From positions 682,001-746,000 of the forward strand of contig NC_020514.1 of assembly GCF_000347635.1 (NCBI RefSeq): 64,000 nucleotides of DNA, written 5' to 3'. The position numbers and the translations under genes are program-made. This stretch comes from Paraglaciecola psychrophila 170. Its GTDB lineage: Bacteria > Pseudomonadota > Gammaproteobacteria > Enterobacterales > Alteromonadaceae. The first letter of the stretch is position 1. Each line of letters opens with the position of its first letter. The notes under the pieces were generated by a model. It saw only the letters and a program-made list of their open reading frames with translations. It did no database searches and was not told where the DNA came from. This document shows, in pieces, positions 1-10,768 of the stretch.

Positions 1-1035
1 ATCATTTCCCTTAAGTAGGGTCTGATACTCAAAATCTTGTGTTTCGCTGTTTAACATGTGATTGAAAATACGGATCCTTTTTAGTATCCGCTGCTGAAAC
101 AAAATGACTATAACGACCAAAAAAACCACACCCGCGATCAAAATATATCTAATGAGTTGGGTCTGTTGGTTCATTTCTGTAACGTAAGTGGCTACTTGTT
201 GGGTGGTATCTTGTTCTGTTTCGTTGGTAACAAAACCGAGTTGTGCTACGTAATCTTCAATTAAGTTATGCACGAAACTTTTGCGTCCTAAGACTCTGCC
301 TTCTATTCGTAAAGATTTTATTTTTAACGTTTCCATTCTATTTTCATCAAAAAGTAATGCTTTCAGTTGACTCGTAAGTTGACGCCTAATGACATTCTCA
401 GGTCCTATGGCAGAACTAGCACTTAGCTGATTAAGTTGCTCTCTTAATTGATTAAACAAAAACCTCACTTTTTGTAGCTTTTTCTCATTTAATGCTCTGC
501 TCACATCTACTGAGGCTAGCGAAAACCCTAACATCCAAGCCTGTGAACTTTGTTTGTCAATGCTAATGGCTTGCGTGTTAAGTGCATACATTTTAGATTT
601 TAATAATTCGATACTGTTCAGAGTTTGCAAACGGTCTTCGATTAAGGCTGAATATTCATCTAATTCGATAGAGATGGTTTTTATTTGCGTATCTAAAAAC
701 TCATTTGCAAAGATCTCTTTGGCAGCTTGACGAATGTTAATAAGGTTAGTCTGAAGTTGTTTTTCGGCTAAGCGTTTTGACGCATTTGATGAGGATTTTG
801 ACAACAGCTCTGTGAATTCTAAAAGTGTGCTGGCTTGACTATAAAGTTGACTGATACGTATTAGTTTAGGTAATGACTTATCAGAGATGTTTGTCAGTGT
901 TGATTCAAAACTAAGTAAGCGAGTAAAGGTAAAATAACTAAGTAGTATAAAAACAAATAATATTCCTACTAAGCCGGCACTAAATACTGATACTAGAGAG
1001 ACCCGAGTGCCTTTTTTTGAGATTGAAATAGTCAT
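1..1035 (-). CDS. Membrane sensor protein, probably a histidine kinase; N-terminal part only
   Basis: The ATG at 1035 overlaps the stop codon of the upstream gene (ATGA), and the frame stays open for 345 codons to the window edge. Residues about 14-34 form a membrane helix. About 260 mostly helical, charged extracytoplasmic residues follow, then a second helix around 293-314, then the start of a cytoplasmic linker ending in basic, HAMP-like sequence. This layout matches TorS-like sensor kinases with large all-helical periplasmic sensors. The kinase domain itself is not in view, so a GGDEF or chemotaxis output is also possible. Co-translation with the periplasmic protein before it suggests that protein is its ligand-binding partner; that is inference. 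Confidence 0.6.
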   Translation of the reverse strand, partial: MTISISKKGTRVSLVSVFSAGLVGILFVFILLSYFTFTRLLSFESTLTNISDKSLPKLIRISQLYSQASTLLEFTELLSKSSSNASKRLAEKQLQTNLINIRQAAKEIFANEFLDTQIKTISIELDEYSALIEDRLQTLNSIELLKSKMYALNTQAISIDKQSSQAWMLGFSLASVDVSRALNEKKLQKVRFLFNQLREQLNQLSASSAIGPENVIRRQLTSQLKALLFDENRMETLKIKSLRIEGRVLGRKSFVHNLIEDYVAQLGFVTNETEQDTTQQVATYVTEMNQQTQLIRYILIAGVVFLVVIVILFQQRILKRIRIFNHMLNSETQDFEYQTLLKGND

Positions 1036-2536
1036 TCAATCACACGCTTTATTCTGAACTCAATTTTAGGCAAGATTGTTTTTTGCCGTTGTATCATACG
1101 AATAGCGACATCAGTTATCAAAGGTGGCTTTTGATTGTTGCGTTCTAGGTGCTGAGTGTCTAAAAACACAGCATAGCCATCGCCACCATTTGCCAGGTAA
1201 TCTGAGGTGGAGACTGAATATTTTCGTTTAGGTTCTAATGTGCGTCCGTTGATGTATATTGTTTGTATTCGCTCGCCGACTGGTTTTTTAATAGAATAGG
1301 TAAAAGATACCCCTGATACTTGCAAAAAACGGCCTTCGGCTAGTTCTACTTCACTTACGCTATTTTCTAGAGCTTGTTTTAACTGCTCTCCTGTCAAAGA
1401 TAATACAGTAACATGTGATCTGAAAGGTAACTCTGTAGCAATGTCTCGGCGGGTGATAAAGGCTCCCTCGGTATAAATTTTATCACCACGGATTGCTCCA
1501 CCATTTATTAAACCAATATCGGCTTTGGCATAGTGTCTAAGTGCATCAGCTATGAAGTTCCCAAAAGGCATTTCCATTGTTCGAATGAGGCTTCTCGATG
1601 TCTGAACTTCACTTCCAAAAACACCAATTTTTTGACTGAGTAGTCTTTCTAGCCTCTGGTTGTATTCGTCAACTAGCAATGAAGTTGTGGATTTGCTAGG
1701 CGGATACGAGTAATAAATTTTAGGCGCTTCAATCGTCAGGTTTTTCGCTTTGCTGTTAGTCTGCCAACTCATGCGAAGTAACATGAATGGTTCCTGGCTG
1801 GAAATAGAGTAGACTTTGTTAGGTTGATATTCCTCCATTTCACTAACGATCCTCAGTGCAAAGTCAATTTTATTTTCAGATATAAGAGTTTGATAATAAT
1901 CCCTTTCTTTGGAGTAAACTAGCACCATTAATTCAGCGCCCTGTTGTTTTAGAAAGGAAATTTGCTGTTGAATGATTTGGCGAGGTTCAAATATACTGAC
2001 TCTTTTTAGCAAATATTCTGTGACTACCTCTTCGTCTAGAATCGAGATAAAACCAACTTTAGTGTTACCTTTTTCAACAATTAGACTGGTTAAAATACCT
2101 TCAAGGTTACCATTGGTTATTGGGTCAAAAAGGTTACTACTAATCATCGGGAATGCGGCTTCATAAGAGCGTAATGTGAGTTCATCTTCAAAATAGCTAA
2201 ATTCACGTTTAGTCAGTGTCATCAGATCAGGCTCTAATGTATTCAGGATATCAATGATATGAGATCCTCGGTCCAAACTGGATAAAGGACTCGGTCCTAA
2301 ACTTCCTCCGGCAAAGGTAAATATAGTCGGAGAGTGTTCAGTTCTCATTTTTTCTAATAAACCTGCAAGGCCTGTGTAAGTGCCATAGGTATTACTGCCT
2401 ATGTCAGGCATATTACCTGCAAATACTAGGGTTAGGTTTTTTTCAGTTGAAGCTGTGACACTCGTCGCCATATTTATCAAAAAAAATACAGAACGATCAA
2501 GAACCTGAAATGTAAGACCAATTTCTCATTCCTCAT
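1032..2536 (-). CDS. UshA-type 5'-nucleotidase-like periplasmic protein with degenerate metal site; frame break in signal peptide
   Basis: The C-terminal half is a recognisable 5'-nucleotidase C domain, with NGGAIRGD, LTGEQLKQ and LANGGDGY conserved. The N-terminal metallophosphoesterase fold has lost the expected ligands. Where UshA has a NDxHG motif it reads FAGNMPD; the DAGD motif is replaced by FAGGS; the GNHE(F/D) motif by TKREFS; the later His motifs are absent. It is therefore probably a binding protein rather than an enzyme. The main frame opens only at a TTG (2480). In the next frame an ATG at 2536 begins a good signal peptide (MRNEKLVLHFRFLIVLYFF) that runs into a stop at a run of eight T (2481-2488 region). 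Nine T would join the two. Its stop overlaps the start of the sensor gene downstream. Family call is firm; function is inferred. Confidence 0.75.
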
Positions 2537-2556
2537 ACAATTTATCGATGTGATTT

Positions 2557-2580
2557 ATCATCACATCATCACATCATCAC
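2557..2580. repeat. Three perfect tandem copies of ATCATCAC
   Basis: An 8-bp unit is repeated exactly three times just upstream of the signal-peptide ATG at 2536 of the minus-strand nucleotidase-like gene. It could vary in copy number by slippage and change promoter spacing. No function is shown. Confidence 0.8.
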
Positions 2581-2593
2581 AACTTCAGATAGC

Positions 2594-2627
2594 TAGGGTG
2601 TGTCAGCAATATTGATAACACACCCTA
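2594..2627 (-). terminator. Hairpin downstream of valS
   Basis: A perfect 10-bp stem (TAGGGTGTGT with ACACACCCTA) encloses a 14-nt loop, 17 bases after the valS stop. No clear U-tract follows on the minus strand, so it may be a terminator or a transcript-end stabiliser. Confidence 0.5.
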
Positions 2628-2643
2628 TAATCGATATGACTTT

Positions 2644-5496
2644 TTAGATAGATTCAATGCTAATGCGCTGTTCGCGCAGTTTACCCATCTGCATTGTAAA
2701 GTCAGCTAACTTAGCTTTCTCTTTTTCAATCACTGCATCAGGTGCATTACTCACAAACTTCGCATTTGCGAGTTTTCCTTGAGTACGAGCAAAGTCTTTT
2801 TCCAACCTGTCTAATGCTTTGGCTATACGGGCGAGTTCAGCGTTTTTGTCAATCAATCCAGCCATGGGGATCATAATTTCAAGTGAGCCCAATAAAGAGG
2901 TAGCACAGACCGGTGATTCATCATCTTCGGTTAATGCTGTTACTGTTTGTAACTTAGCAATTGAATGCAAGAATATGGCGTTTTCTTTAAGCCGCCTAAT
3001 ATCCTCAGGCGAAGCATTGCGTAGCAACACCGGCAAAGGTTTACTTGGTGCAATATCCATTTCTCCACGTATCGAGCGAATAGACAATACAAAACCTTTG
3101 ACCCACTCCAAATCTTGCATTGCGGTGGCATCAACCTTAGCAACATCGAATTCAGGGTATGTCTGATTCATGATGGTAGCGCTATGACAGTTAGCGATAG
3201 GCGATACATCTTGCCAGATAGTCTCTGTGATAAACGGCATAATAGGGTGCATTAATCGTAGTAAAGACTCTAAAACGGTAACTAGGGTATGCCTGGTACC
3301 GCGTTGCTGCTCTTCAGTTCCCTGCAATAAAATAGGTTTTGTTAATTCTATATACCAACCACAAAATTGGTCCCATGTGAACTCGTATAATGCATGGGCG
3401 GCGATATCAAAACGATAAGTATCCATAGCTCCGCGATAGGCTTTTATAGTGTTTTGGTACTGCCCCATGATCCACTTGTCTGCAAGTGAAAAAGTCATAC
3501 TCGAGTCTGAATTAAATCCACAATCATGTTCTTGGGTATTCATCAGCACGAAGTTACTGGCGTTCCATAACTTATTGCAGAAGTTTCTGTAGCCTTCTAA
3601 TCGCTTCATGTCCCAACTGATATCACGGCCAGTAGAAGCGACTGCTGCTAGGGTAAAGCGTAATGCATCTGTTCCATGAGACTCTATGCCATCGGGGAAC
3701 TGCTTCGCCGTTTGCTTCTTGATTTTTTCAGCCATTTTAGGCTGCATCATATTACCGGTACGTTTTTCGAGTAAATCTTCCAGAGAAATACCGTCGATCA
3801 TATCCAGAGGATCGATGACGTTACCTTTAGACTTAGACATTTTATGCCCATCATCATCACGAATAAGGCCTGTCACATATACTGTTTTAAAAGGTACTTG
3901 TGGTTTGCCGTTTTCATCTTTAATAAAATGCATAGTCATCATGATCATTCTTGCTACCCAGAAGAAAATAATGTCGAAACCAGTGACCAACACATCAGTA
4001 GGATGAAAGGTTTTTAAATCGTCAGTATTTTCAGGCCAACCTAATGTAGAAAACGTCCACAACGCAGAGGAGAACCAGGTGTCTAATACATCGTCATCTT
4101 GCCTAAGTACTAGATCTGCAGCTAAGCCATTTTCTGCGCGGGCTTCTGCTTCGTTGCGACCCACATACACATTGCCTTGTTCATCGTACCAAGCGGGTAT
4201 TCTATGGCCCCACCATAATTGACGAGAAATACACCAGTCTTGGATATCATTCATCCAAGAAAAATACATGTTTTCATATTGTTTGGGTACAAATTCAATC
4301 TCGCCATTGGTGACGGCATCTGCTGCGACTTTTGCTAATGGTGCTGCACGTACATACCATTGGTCGGTCAACATAGGTTCAATCACTACACCACTTCTGT
4401 CGCCATAAGGCACAGTTAAATCGTGGTCTTTTACCTCTTCTAAGAAGCCCATCTCATCAAATTTAGCGACGATGGCTTTGCGGGCGGCAAAACGGTCTAA
4501 GTGATGAAACTCCTCAGGAAGTGCTGAATTTAGCGCATCAGTTACTTCACCTTTAGTATCGTATGTTTCAGCTTTAGGAAGAATTTCACCAGAAAAAGTT
4601 AAAATATTGATCATCGGTAATTGATGACGTTTACCGACTTCATAATCGTTAAAGTCATGGGCTGGCGTTATTTTCACACAACCTGTGCCTTTTTCTATAT
4701 CTGCATGTTCGTCACCCACAATAGGGATACGACGATTCACTAGAGGTAAATCGATGAATTGACCAATTAGGTCTTTATATCTGGGATCTTCTGGATTTAC
4801 GGCAACACCTGTATCACCTAACACTGTTTCAGGTCGGGTTGTGGCAACTACAAGGTAATTTTTGCCATCAGTCGTTTTAGCTCCATCAGCCAAGGGATAG
4901 CGGAAGTGCCACATGTGGCCTTTTTTGTCTTTACTTTCGACTTCTAAATCAGAGATGGCGGTATGTAACTTAGGATCCCAGTTAACCAGGCGTTTACCAC
5001 GATAGATTAAGTTCTCTGAATGCAGACGCACAAACACTTCATTGACAGCGTTTGAAAGGCCCTTATCCATAGTGAAACGCTCACGTTCCCAATCGACTGA
5101 TGCACCTAAGCGACGCATCTGATTAGTAATCGTATTACCTGACTCAGCTTTCCATTCCCAAATTTTGTCAATAAAAGCTTCGCGGCCTAATTCTTTTCGA
5201 GTAGGGCCGTTTTCTGCCGCTAATTTACGCTCCACCACCATTTGAGTGGCAATACCCGCGTGGTCAGTACCTACTTGCCATAAAGTATTATTACCCGACA
5301 TACGTTTGTATCGAGTGAGTGCATCCATAATCGTTTGCTGAAACGCATGGCCCATATGTAGGCTGCCCGTCACGTTTGGTGGCGGTATCATGATGCTGTA
5401 GGACTCGCCTTCTCCAGAAGGTTTAAATTGCCCGCTGTCTTCCCATTTTTGGTAAATATCGCGTTCTATATTTTGTGGATTAAATGTCTTATCCAT
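2644..5496 (-). CDS. valS: Valyl-tRNA synthetase
   Basis: Charges tRNA-Val with valine in the cytoplasm and edits mischarged threonine. It is a class I synthetase: the HIGH motif appears as HMGH ([12 protein letters not shown]) and the KMSKS loop as HKMSKSKGN. The editing domain lies between them, followed by the anticodon-binding domain and the C-terminal coiled-coil arm rich in Lys and Glu. The start at MDKTFNPQ gives 950 residues, almost exactly the E. coli length of 951. The frame is open further upstream, but that part overlaps holC and is not ValRS-like. It overlaps the end of holC by 8 bp and is the last gene of a pepA-holC-valS operon. Confidence 0.97.
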   Translation of the reverse strand: MDKTFNPQNIERDIYQKWEDSGQFKPSGEGESYSIMIPPPNVTGSLHMGHAFQQTIMDALTRYKRMSGNNTLWQVGTDHAGIATQMVVERKLAAENGPTRKELGREAFIDKIWEWKAESGNTITNQMRRLGASVDWERERFTMDKGLSNAVNEVFVRLHSENLIYRGKRLVNWDPKLHTAISDLEVESKDKKGHMWHFRYPLADGAKTTDGKNYLVVATTRPETVLGDTGVAVNPEDPRYKDLIGQFIDLPLVNRRIPIVGDEHADIEKGTGCVKITPAHDFNDYEVGKRHQLPMINILTFSGEILPKAETYDTKGEVTDALNSALPEEFHHLDRFAARKAIVAKFDEMGFLEEVKDHDLTVPYGDRSGVVIEPMLTDQWYVRAAPLAKVAADAVTNGEIEFVPKQYENMYFSWMNDIQDWCISRQLWWGHRIPAWYDEQGNVYVGRNEAEARAENGLAADLVLRQDDDVLDTWFSSALWTFSTLGWPENTDDLKTFHPTDVLVTGFDIIFFWVARMIMMTMHFIKDENGKPQVPFKTVYVTGLIRDDDGHKMSKSKGNVIDPLDMIDGISLEDLLEKRTGNMMQPKMAEKIKKQTAKQFPDGIESHGTDALRFTLAAVASTGRDISWDMKRLEGYRNFCNKLWNASNFVLMNTQEHDCGFNSDSSMTFSLADKWIMGQYQNTIKAYRGAMDTYRFDIAAHALYEFTWDQFCGWYIELTKPILLQGTEEQQRGTRHTLVTVLESLLRLMHPIMPFITETIWQDVSPIANCHSATIMNQTYPEFDVAKVDATAMQDLEWVKGFVLSIRSIRGEMDIAPSKPLPVLLRNASPEDIRRLKENAIFLHSIAKLQTVTALTEDDESPVCATSLLGSLEIMIPMAGLIDKNAELARIAKALDRLEKDFARTQGKLANAKFVSNAPDAVIEKEKAKLADFTMQMGKLREQRISIESI

Positions 5497-5956
5497 TATT
5501 GTGTGTCTCGTTAATGCTTGAGGCGGGTAGGGTATCGAGTTGATTACCTGCCGCTCTATAGTGTTTATATCGCTCTCTGGCCTGAGGTTTGAGTTGTTCT
5601 TTAGCAGGCACAAAATCAATGACTTGTCTGAATCGTTGATGAAAATCAGGAATGTTGTCAGACAAGTTAATCAATATGGGTCGATTAAATTGACTGGGTG
5701 TTTGCCAGCATATTTCAACAGGTGCCCCACCTACGGGACCTTCTCCAGTCAAATTGTGGGGAACAAAGGCATCGTTAGGTAATTGCCATAACAACTCATC
5801 AAATTGTTCGGCTTGTTTTTGATCTTGGCAATACACCAAACATTTTTGTTTTTGCCGATAACTACGGGTCGCCAACAAACAAGCCAGCGCAAAGTGCGCT
5901 GGCTGTTGGTGTGTGTCGTCTGTTTCATCAAGCAGATAAAACGTTACATTTGACAT
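5489..5956 (-). CDS. holC: DNA polymerase III chi subunit
   Basis: The chi subunit of the clamp-loader complex links psi to single-strand binding protein at the replication fork. The 155-residue protein has the family N-terminus (SNVTFYLLD), the acidic stretch after it, the [16 protein letters not shown] helix and the LTGEGP-APVEI region typical of HolC. It lies 27 bp downstream of pepA and overlaps valS by 8 bp, an order conserved in gammaproteobacteria, so the three are probably co-transcribed and translationally coupled. Confidence 0.95.
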   Translation of the reverse strand: MSNVTFYLLDETDDTHQQPAHFALACLLATRSYRQKQKCLVYCQDQKQAEQFDELLWQLPNDAFVPHNLTGEGPVGGAPVEICWQTPSQFNRPILINLSDNIPDFHQRFRQVIDFVPAKEQLKPQARERYKHYRAAGNQLDTLPASSINETHNNG

Positions 5957-5983
5957 ATGCGAAGTGGTTCCTAAAATGTATGA

Positions 5984-7489
5984 TTAATCTTCTGTTTCAA
6001 TTCCAGCTCGGTTCATTAAGAATTGAGATAACATCGGTACAGGTCGGCCAGTTGAACCTTTGTCTTTTCCGCCAACCCAAGCGGTGCCTGCAATGTCCAT
6101 ATGCGCCCAATTATATTTGCGAGTAAAACGAGACAAAAAACAGGCTGCGGTAATGGCGCCTGCAGGACGACCTCCGAGATTAGTCATATCGGCAAAAGGG
6201 CTTTCGATTTGGTCTTGGTATTCATCCCATAAAGGTAAACGCCAAGCTTTATCGCCACTTTGTTCAGATGCATTAAGCAATTCGTGAGCAAGAGGATTAT
6301 GGTTACTGAATACGGCGCTGGCGTGTTTACCTAAAGCCACCACGCAAGCACCTGTTAATGTAGCCACATCCACTACCAACTCAGGGTCAAAACGCTCGAC
6401 ATAGGTTAATGCATCACATAATACTAAACGGCCTTCGGCATCGGTATTGAGTACTTCAACTGTTTGGCCTGACATAGTGGTTAAAATATCACCTGGGCGG
6501 TATGCGTTGGCATCAGGCATATTTTCACAACCTGCTAGAATACCCACAATATTAATTGGCAGGTTCAGAGCACTGATGGTGTGCATTGCGCCTAGTACGC
6601 CAGCTGCACCCCCCATGTCATATTTCATTTCATCCATGGCTTCGCCTGGTTTGATTGAAATACCGCCAGAATCAAAGGTTAATCCTTTACCGACTAGCAC
6701 GATAGGCGCTTGATCTGCTGGACCACCCTTATGTTCCATTATTGTCATGATCGATTCATTGACAGAGCCTCGGCCTACTGCCAAATAGGAGTGCATACCT
6801 AGCACATCCATTTGTTCTTCATTAACTGAGCTAACATGCAGATTTTCATATGTTGCGGCTAAAATTTCTGCTTGCTCAAGTAAATATTTAGGATTACAAA
6901 TATTTGGCGGCATATTAGCAACATCTTTAGCTGTTTTAGAACCCTGCGCTACGGCTAAGCCATGCTCAAGTGCTCGTTCGCCAATAGATAACTCACGACG
7001 TGTAGATACATTAAAAACGATCTTTCGTAGAGGTCGGCGTAGTTCACCTTTTTTAGTTTTAAGTTGTAAAAAGGTGTAAAGAGAATCTTGCGTCGCTTCT
7101 ACAGCTTGGCGTACTTTCCAATAAGTATCGCGGCCTTTAACATGCAACTCAGTCAAAAAACTAACCGCTTCCATCGAGCCTGTTTCATTTAGAGTTTTAA
7201 CAGTTTTGGCGATAATTTGTTTGTATTGGCGTTCGTCTAGTTCACGCTCTTTGCCACAGCCTACCAACAATACTCGTTCACTTAAGATGTTAGGCACGTG
7301 GTGCAGCAATAACATTTGACCGGCTTGACCTTCCAAATCGCCTTTTCTGAGTAGGTTGCTAATATAGCCTTCGCTAATAATATCGAGCTGTTCGGCAACA
7401 GATGTTAGACGCCTTGGCTCAAACACACCTACTACAATACAGGCGCTGCGTTGTTTTTCTGGACTGCCACTTTTTACGCTAAATTCCAC
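5984..7489 (-). CDS. pepA: Leucyl aminopeptidase (cytosol aminopeptidase, M17)
   Basis: Removes N-terminal residues from peptides. In E. coli the same protein also acts as the XerCD accessory DNA-binding protein and as a regulator. The M17 signature NTDAEGRL is present, as are the metal and active-site regions ([19 protein letters not shown]). The N-terminal macro-like domain covers about residues 1-160. The start is GTG at 7489, giving 501 residues with the family N-terminus EFSVKSG and a GAGGG Shine-Dalgarno about 6 bases upstream; the longer frame has no such support. First gene of pepA-holC-valS and divergent from lptF, the usual gammaproteobacterial arrangement. Confidence 0.96.
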   Translation of the reverse strand: MEFSVKSGSPEKQRSACIVVGVFEPRRLTSVAEQLDIISEGYISNLLRKGDLEGQAGQMLLLHHVPNILSERVLLVGCGKERELDERQYKQIIAKTVKTLNETGSMEAVSFLTELHVKGRDTYWKVRQAVEATQDSLYTFLQLKTKKGELRRPLRKIVFNVSTRRELSIGERALEHGLAVAQGSKTAKDVANMPPNICNPKYLLEQAEILAATYENLHVSSVNEEQMDVLGMHSYLAVGRGSVNESIMTIMEHKGGPADQAPIVLVGKGLTFDSGGISIKPGEAMDEMKYDMGGAAGVLGAMHTISALNLPINIVGILAGCENMPDANAYRPGDILTTMSGQTVEVLNTDAEGRLVLCDALTYVERFDPELVVDVATLTGACVVALGKHASAVFSNHNPLAHELLNASEQSGDKAWRLPLWDEYQDQIESPFADMTNLGGRPAGAITAACFLSRFTRKYNWAHMDIAGTAWVGGKDKGSTGRPVPMLSQFLMNRAGIETED

Positions 7490-7737
7490 TTTGAACCCTC
7501 GGTACTTGATGAATAATACTGCAACCATTTGTCCTTTTAATTAATAATCGAAAGGTGATATTGGGTTATACAGCTTTATTATTGTAAGATTAACATTAGC
7601 CGGACATAATCTGTAAATAAGATCTTGGCTGAGTGCTCTAAATACGCACACTTTATAAATTAAACTTGTGAAAACGTTAAGTTTACTTAAAATTTCCCAT
7701 AGTGCCACTAAAAATACTACTTTCCCTTGGATGTGTT

Positions 7738-8847
7738 GTGCTGATTTTCCGCTATTTAATGAAAGAAACGTTGAAGTCTCAACTGGCAATTTTTATGCTG
7801 TTGATGGCTATTTTTATTACTCAAAAATTTGTTAAAGTATTGGCTGATGCATCAGAAGGAGAAATTCCTGCTGGCTTAGTACTAGGCTTTTTGGCTTTAC
7901 ACACGCCGGTCTTAGCGTCACTAGTGCTTCCCTTGAGTCTTTTTTTGGGGATCATGTTGGCTCATGGCCGATTGTACGTCGACAGTGAGATGAGTGTGAT
8001 GCGAGCATGTGGTATCAGTGAGTGGTATATCACCCGTGTCATGCTGATTTTGGCCTTATTTATGTCTTTATTAACCGCTGGCTTAACTATGTGGTTAACG
8101 CCCTTAGCTATTGAAAGCACCTATCAACTAGAAGAAAAAGTCGGTGCTCAAAGTGGCTTATCAAGCCTGATCCCTGGTCGTTTCCAACAAACTGCCAATC
8201 AGCAAGCCGTGATATTTGTTCATGACATCGATAATGGCCAAAATCCCTTAAGAAAGGTTTTTCTGGCACAAAGAGATACTGACTCCGATACCGAAAATGT
8301 AAGAATTGTGTATGCAAACAGGGGGGGCATCGAAGAACAAGCCAATGGCGCACAAAAACTGATACTCAATCAAGGTAAACAATACGAGGGTGAAATGGGC
8401 AGGCAAGATTATCGCGTTGTTGAATTTGAAGAGTATCAAATTCAAATTGCAGAGCAACAGCCTGAAAGAAAACGCAGAAAACTAAGCGCATATCCGACTG
8501 CCGACTTATTAGTTGATCCTTCAGTTGATGCGCTAGCAGAGCTTCACTGGCGAATAGCTATTCCTCTATCGTTACCGTTTTTAGTATTGATTGCGGTGCC
8601 CCTCAGTGCCGCTGATCCTAGACAAGGTCGCTTTGGAAAAATGTTTCCTGCGTTGATGTTATATCTGGGCTACTTTATGCTGCTCATGGCGGGCCGAAAA
8701 GCGTTGGAAGATGGGAACATACCCCAGCAACTAGGGTTATGGTGGGTGCACGGTGTATTGTTATCGATCGGTATTGCATTATTACTAAAAGGTAGGCCTT
8801 TTGGCGTCAAGCTGCGCGCTCGATTAAGAGGTGATACCAGTGTTTAA
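7738..8847 (+). CDS. lptF: LPS export ABC transporter permease LptF
   Basis: Inner-membrane half of the LptB2FG transporter that extracts lipopolysaccharide for transport to the outer membrane. It has the family plan: membrane helices at each end and a periplasmic beta-jellyroll between (about residues 120-250). Start chosen at GTG 7738, so the protein opens LIFRYLMKETLKSQ, collinear with E. coli LptF (IIIRYLVRETLKSQ); a GTG 36 bases earlier (7702) is possible but does not match the family. It overlaps lptG by 8 bp, indicating translational coupling. Confidence 0.94.
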   Translation: MLIFRYLMKETLKSQLAIFMLLMAIFITQKFVKVLADASEGEIPAGLVLGFLALHTPVLASLVLPLSLFLGIMLAHGRLYVDSEMSVMRACGISEWYITRVMLILALFMSLLTAGLTMWLTPLAIESTYQLEEKVGAQSGLSSLIPGRFQQTANQQAVIFVHDIDNGQNPLRKVFLAQRDTDSDTENVRIVYANRGGIEEQANGAQKLILNQGKQYEGEMGRQDYRVVEFEEYQIQIAEQQPERKRRKLSAYPTADLLVDPSVDALAELHWRIAIPLSLPFLVLIAVPLSAADPRQGRFGKMFPALMLYLGYFMLLMAGRKALEDGNIPQQLGLWWVHGVLLSIGIALLLKGRPFGVKLRARLRGDTSV

Positions 8848-9908
8848 AATACTTGATATATATATTGCTAAGACACTACTTGCTACAACGGCACTGAGTT
8901 TAAGTGTGTTGGTAGGTTTAAGCGCCTTAATTAAATTTATCGAACAAATGAAACAAGTTGGTCGTGGCAGTTATGATATGACGGTCGCTTTGGTGTATGT
9001 AGTGTTGAGTCTACCCAGAGAGCTAGAGCAGTTTTTCCCGATGGCCACTTTGATTGGCGGATTGATTGGTATGGGAATATTGGCTAGCAACAGCGAACTG
9101 GTTGTGATGCAAGCCGCGGGTCAAAGTCGATGGAATATTATCACCTCTGCCATGAAATCAGCCCTACTAATGGTGCTATTTGTGATGTTTATAGGTGAAT
9201 GGGTTGCGCCTCTCACAGAAACTAGAGCCAAAGAAATTCGCACTCAGGCTATTTCTGGCGGTAGCTTATTTGCTTCTGACAGAATAACTTGGGCAAAAGA
9301 CGGTGATAACTTCGTAAGTATCGGTGAGGTGGTCGATACCAATACGTTACGTAAAGTGAATGTATACGAGTTCGATGAAGATCTAGTGCTAAGACAAATT
9401 ACCAGTGCTTTGCAGGCTAATTATAGTGAGAATGGCTGGCAATTAGAGCAAGTCAAATATACCTTTATAGGCGATCAGCGGATCCGTTACGAACAGCTTG
9501 AAAAGGGTGTGTGGTTGTCAACTCTCACTCCAGACAAGCTAGGCGTGGTAACAGTCAAACCAGAAGCTTTGTCGATTCGAGGGTTAGTTGAGTACGTTAA
9601 CTATCGTAATAATAACAGTCTAGACGCTAGTCGCTACGAGTTGGCCCTGTGGCGAAAAGTGCTGCAACCATTGTCTGTAGGTGTGATGCTTTTAATGGCG
9701 TTGTCATTTATTTTTGGACCGCTGCGCAGTGTCACAATGGGCGCACGAGTCATATTAGGGGGTGTTAACCGGTTTTGGTTTTTTTGTGAGCAATGAAGTA
9801 TTTGGTGCTTTAAGCTTGGTTTACCACTTGCCGCCATTTATGGGGGCGGCTTTACCCAGTTTGGTTTTTGCTGCTTTTTCAATCTATATGCTGAAAAGGA
9901 AAGGCTAG
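8840..9908 (+). CDS. lptG: LPS export ABC transporter permease LptG, frame-broken near the 3' end
   Basis: Second permease of the LptB2FG exporter. The GTG at 8840 gives FKILDIYIAKTL and has AAGAGG about 8 bases upstream. The N-terminal helices, jellyroll domain and the conserved MALSFIFGPLRSV segment are all present. After the run of five G at 9758-9762 the frame goes out and hits a stop at 9796. Dropping one G restores GVLTGFGFFVSNEVFG and the last membrane helices to a TAG at 9908, the normal length of about 355 residues. LptG is essential in most Gram-negatives, so a sequencing error is the simplest explanation. Convergent with the RDD gene. Confidence 0.92.
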
Positions 9909-9919
9909 CACCAGCCCAT

Positions 9920-10435
9920 TTATTCTTGAATTTTCCCCCAAGATGAATGATGGTTATCTTCCTTGCTAAGCACCAATATTTCAGTGTTAGCGAGCCTATC
10001 TTGCAATGATTGTTTAGACTTGAAATCGAATAACACCAAAATAGTGCCTAAACCGCCAAATGAACATATTAATCGTAAAAGTGCGCGCCTATAACCAAAA
10101 GGTTTGTCAGTGGTACTGAATAAGCGTAAGCGCCACGCCCTCATACCTATGGTTTGACCGCCATTTCGCCAAAACCACAGAAAAAAACCAACAATCCATA
10201 AACCTACCCACACTTGTAAGATAAGTTGATAGCTAAAAGAGTGTTGAATGAGATCGCTAAAATGCTCATAACCTTGGTTATCTAATATGTTGTTTTCAAC
10301 TAGCAACAGCATCGTTAGTAACATGACCATTGCTGCACACATGCCAACAGCAACCGCTACTAAAATGTCGTATACCATGGCAGCTAGTCTGCGAATGAAA
10401 CTTGCTCGGGAGTGTTGTGGATGCGTAGGTTTCAA
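9920..10435 (-). CDS. RDD family membrane protein
   Basis: A 171-residue inner-membrane protein with the RDD hallmarks: an Arg pair then Asp in RRLAAMVYD near residue 15-23, GQTIGMRAWRLRL after the second membrane helix, and a late Asp in SLQDRLA. Three hydrophobic helices are visible at about 22-47, 72-90 and 118-140. The start is a TTG (10435) with AAGG 8 bases upstream; the first in-frame ATG would cut off the RDD arginines. The function of the family is not settled, though some members are linked to ion transport. Ends 11 bp from the convergent lptG. Confidence 0.88.
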   Translation of the reverse strand: MKPTHPQHSRASFIRRLAAMVYDILVAVAVGMCAAMVMLLTMLLLVENNILDNQGYEHFSDLIQHSFSYQLILQVWVGLWIVGFFLWFWRNGGQTIGMRAWRLRLFSTTDKPFGYRRALLRLICSFGGLGTILVLFDFKSKQSLQDRLANTEILVLSKEDNHHSSWGKIQE

Positions 10436-10768
10436 AAGTAAGCCTTAAAAAATAGGACAGATGTTATCAGTAATATTCACTAAATATAAATTTTGATCAT
10501 TCTTGAGCACTCGAATATTAAAAAATGCCACATAAATCTATTCACACAGTATTAAAGCACTGACCCGTGAGACTGATCAAGCAAGGGTTATCGCAACAAT
10601 ATATATCTTTAATAAAATAGACTAACTTGTTGATACAACAAGGTGGGTGTTATTTAAATTATGAACTAAAATCCAAACAACTTCATATTCAATATAATTA
10701 CTGTGAATTTACATTTCACTCTTAAATAAGCCATATTTATTAAAGAAAAATTAACTTTTGAGGTTTCT
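10436..10768. other. Intergenic region ahead of the pnt operon
   Basis: An AT-rich, 333-bp stretch between the divergent RDD and pntAA genes. A small hairpin (CTTGTTG-ATA-CAACAAG) lies at about 10625-10641, and a TATAAT box at 10693-10698 could be a -10 element about 70 bases before pntAA, but no convincing -35 is seen. Confidence 0.4.

Noticed and set aside
5749..5931. Open frame antiparallel and out of phase within holC
   Set aside because: A shadow of holC with no own ribosome site.
7541..7789. 82-codon minus-strand open frame between pepA and lptF
   Set aside because: It lies in the divergent promoter region and overlaps the start of lptF; composition is not coding-like.
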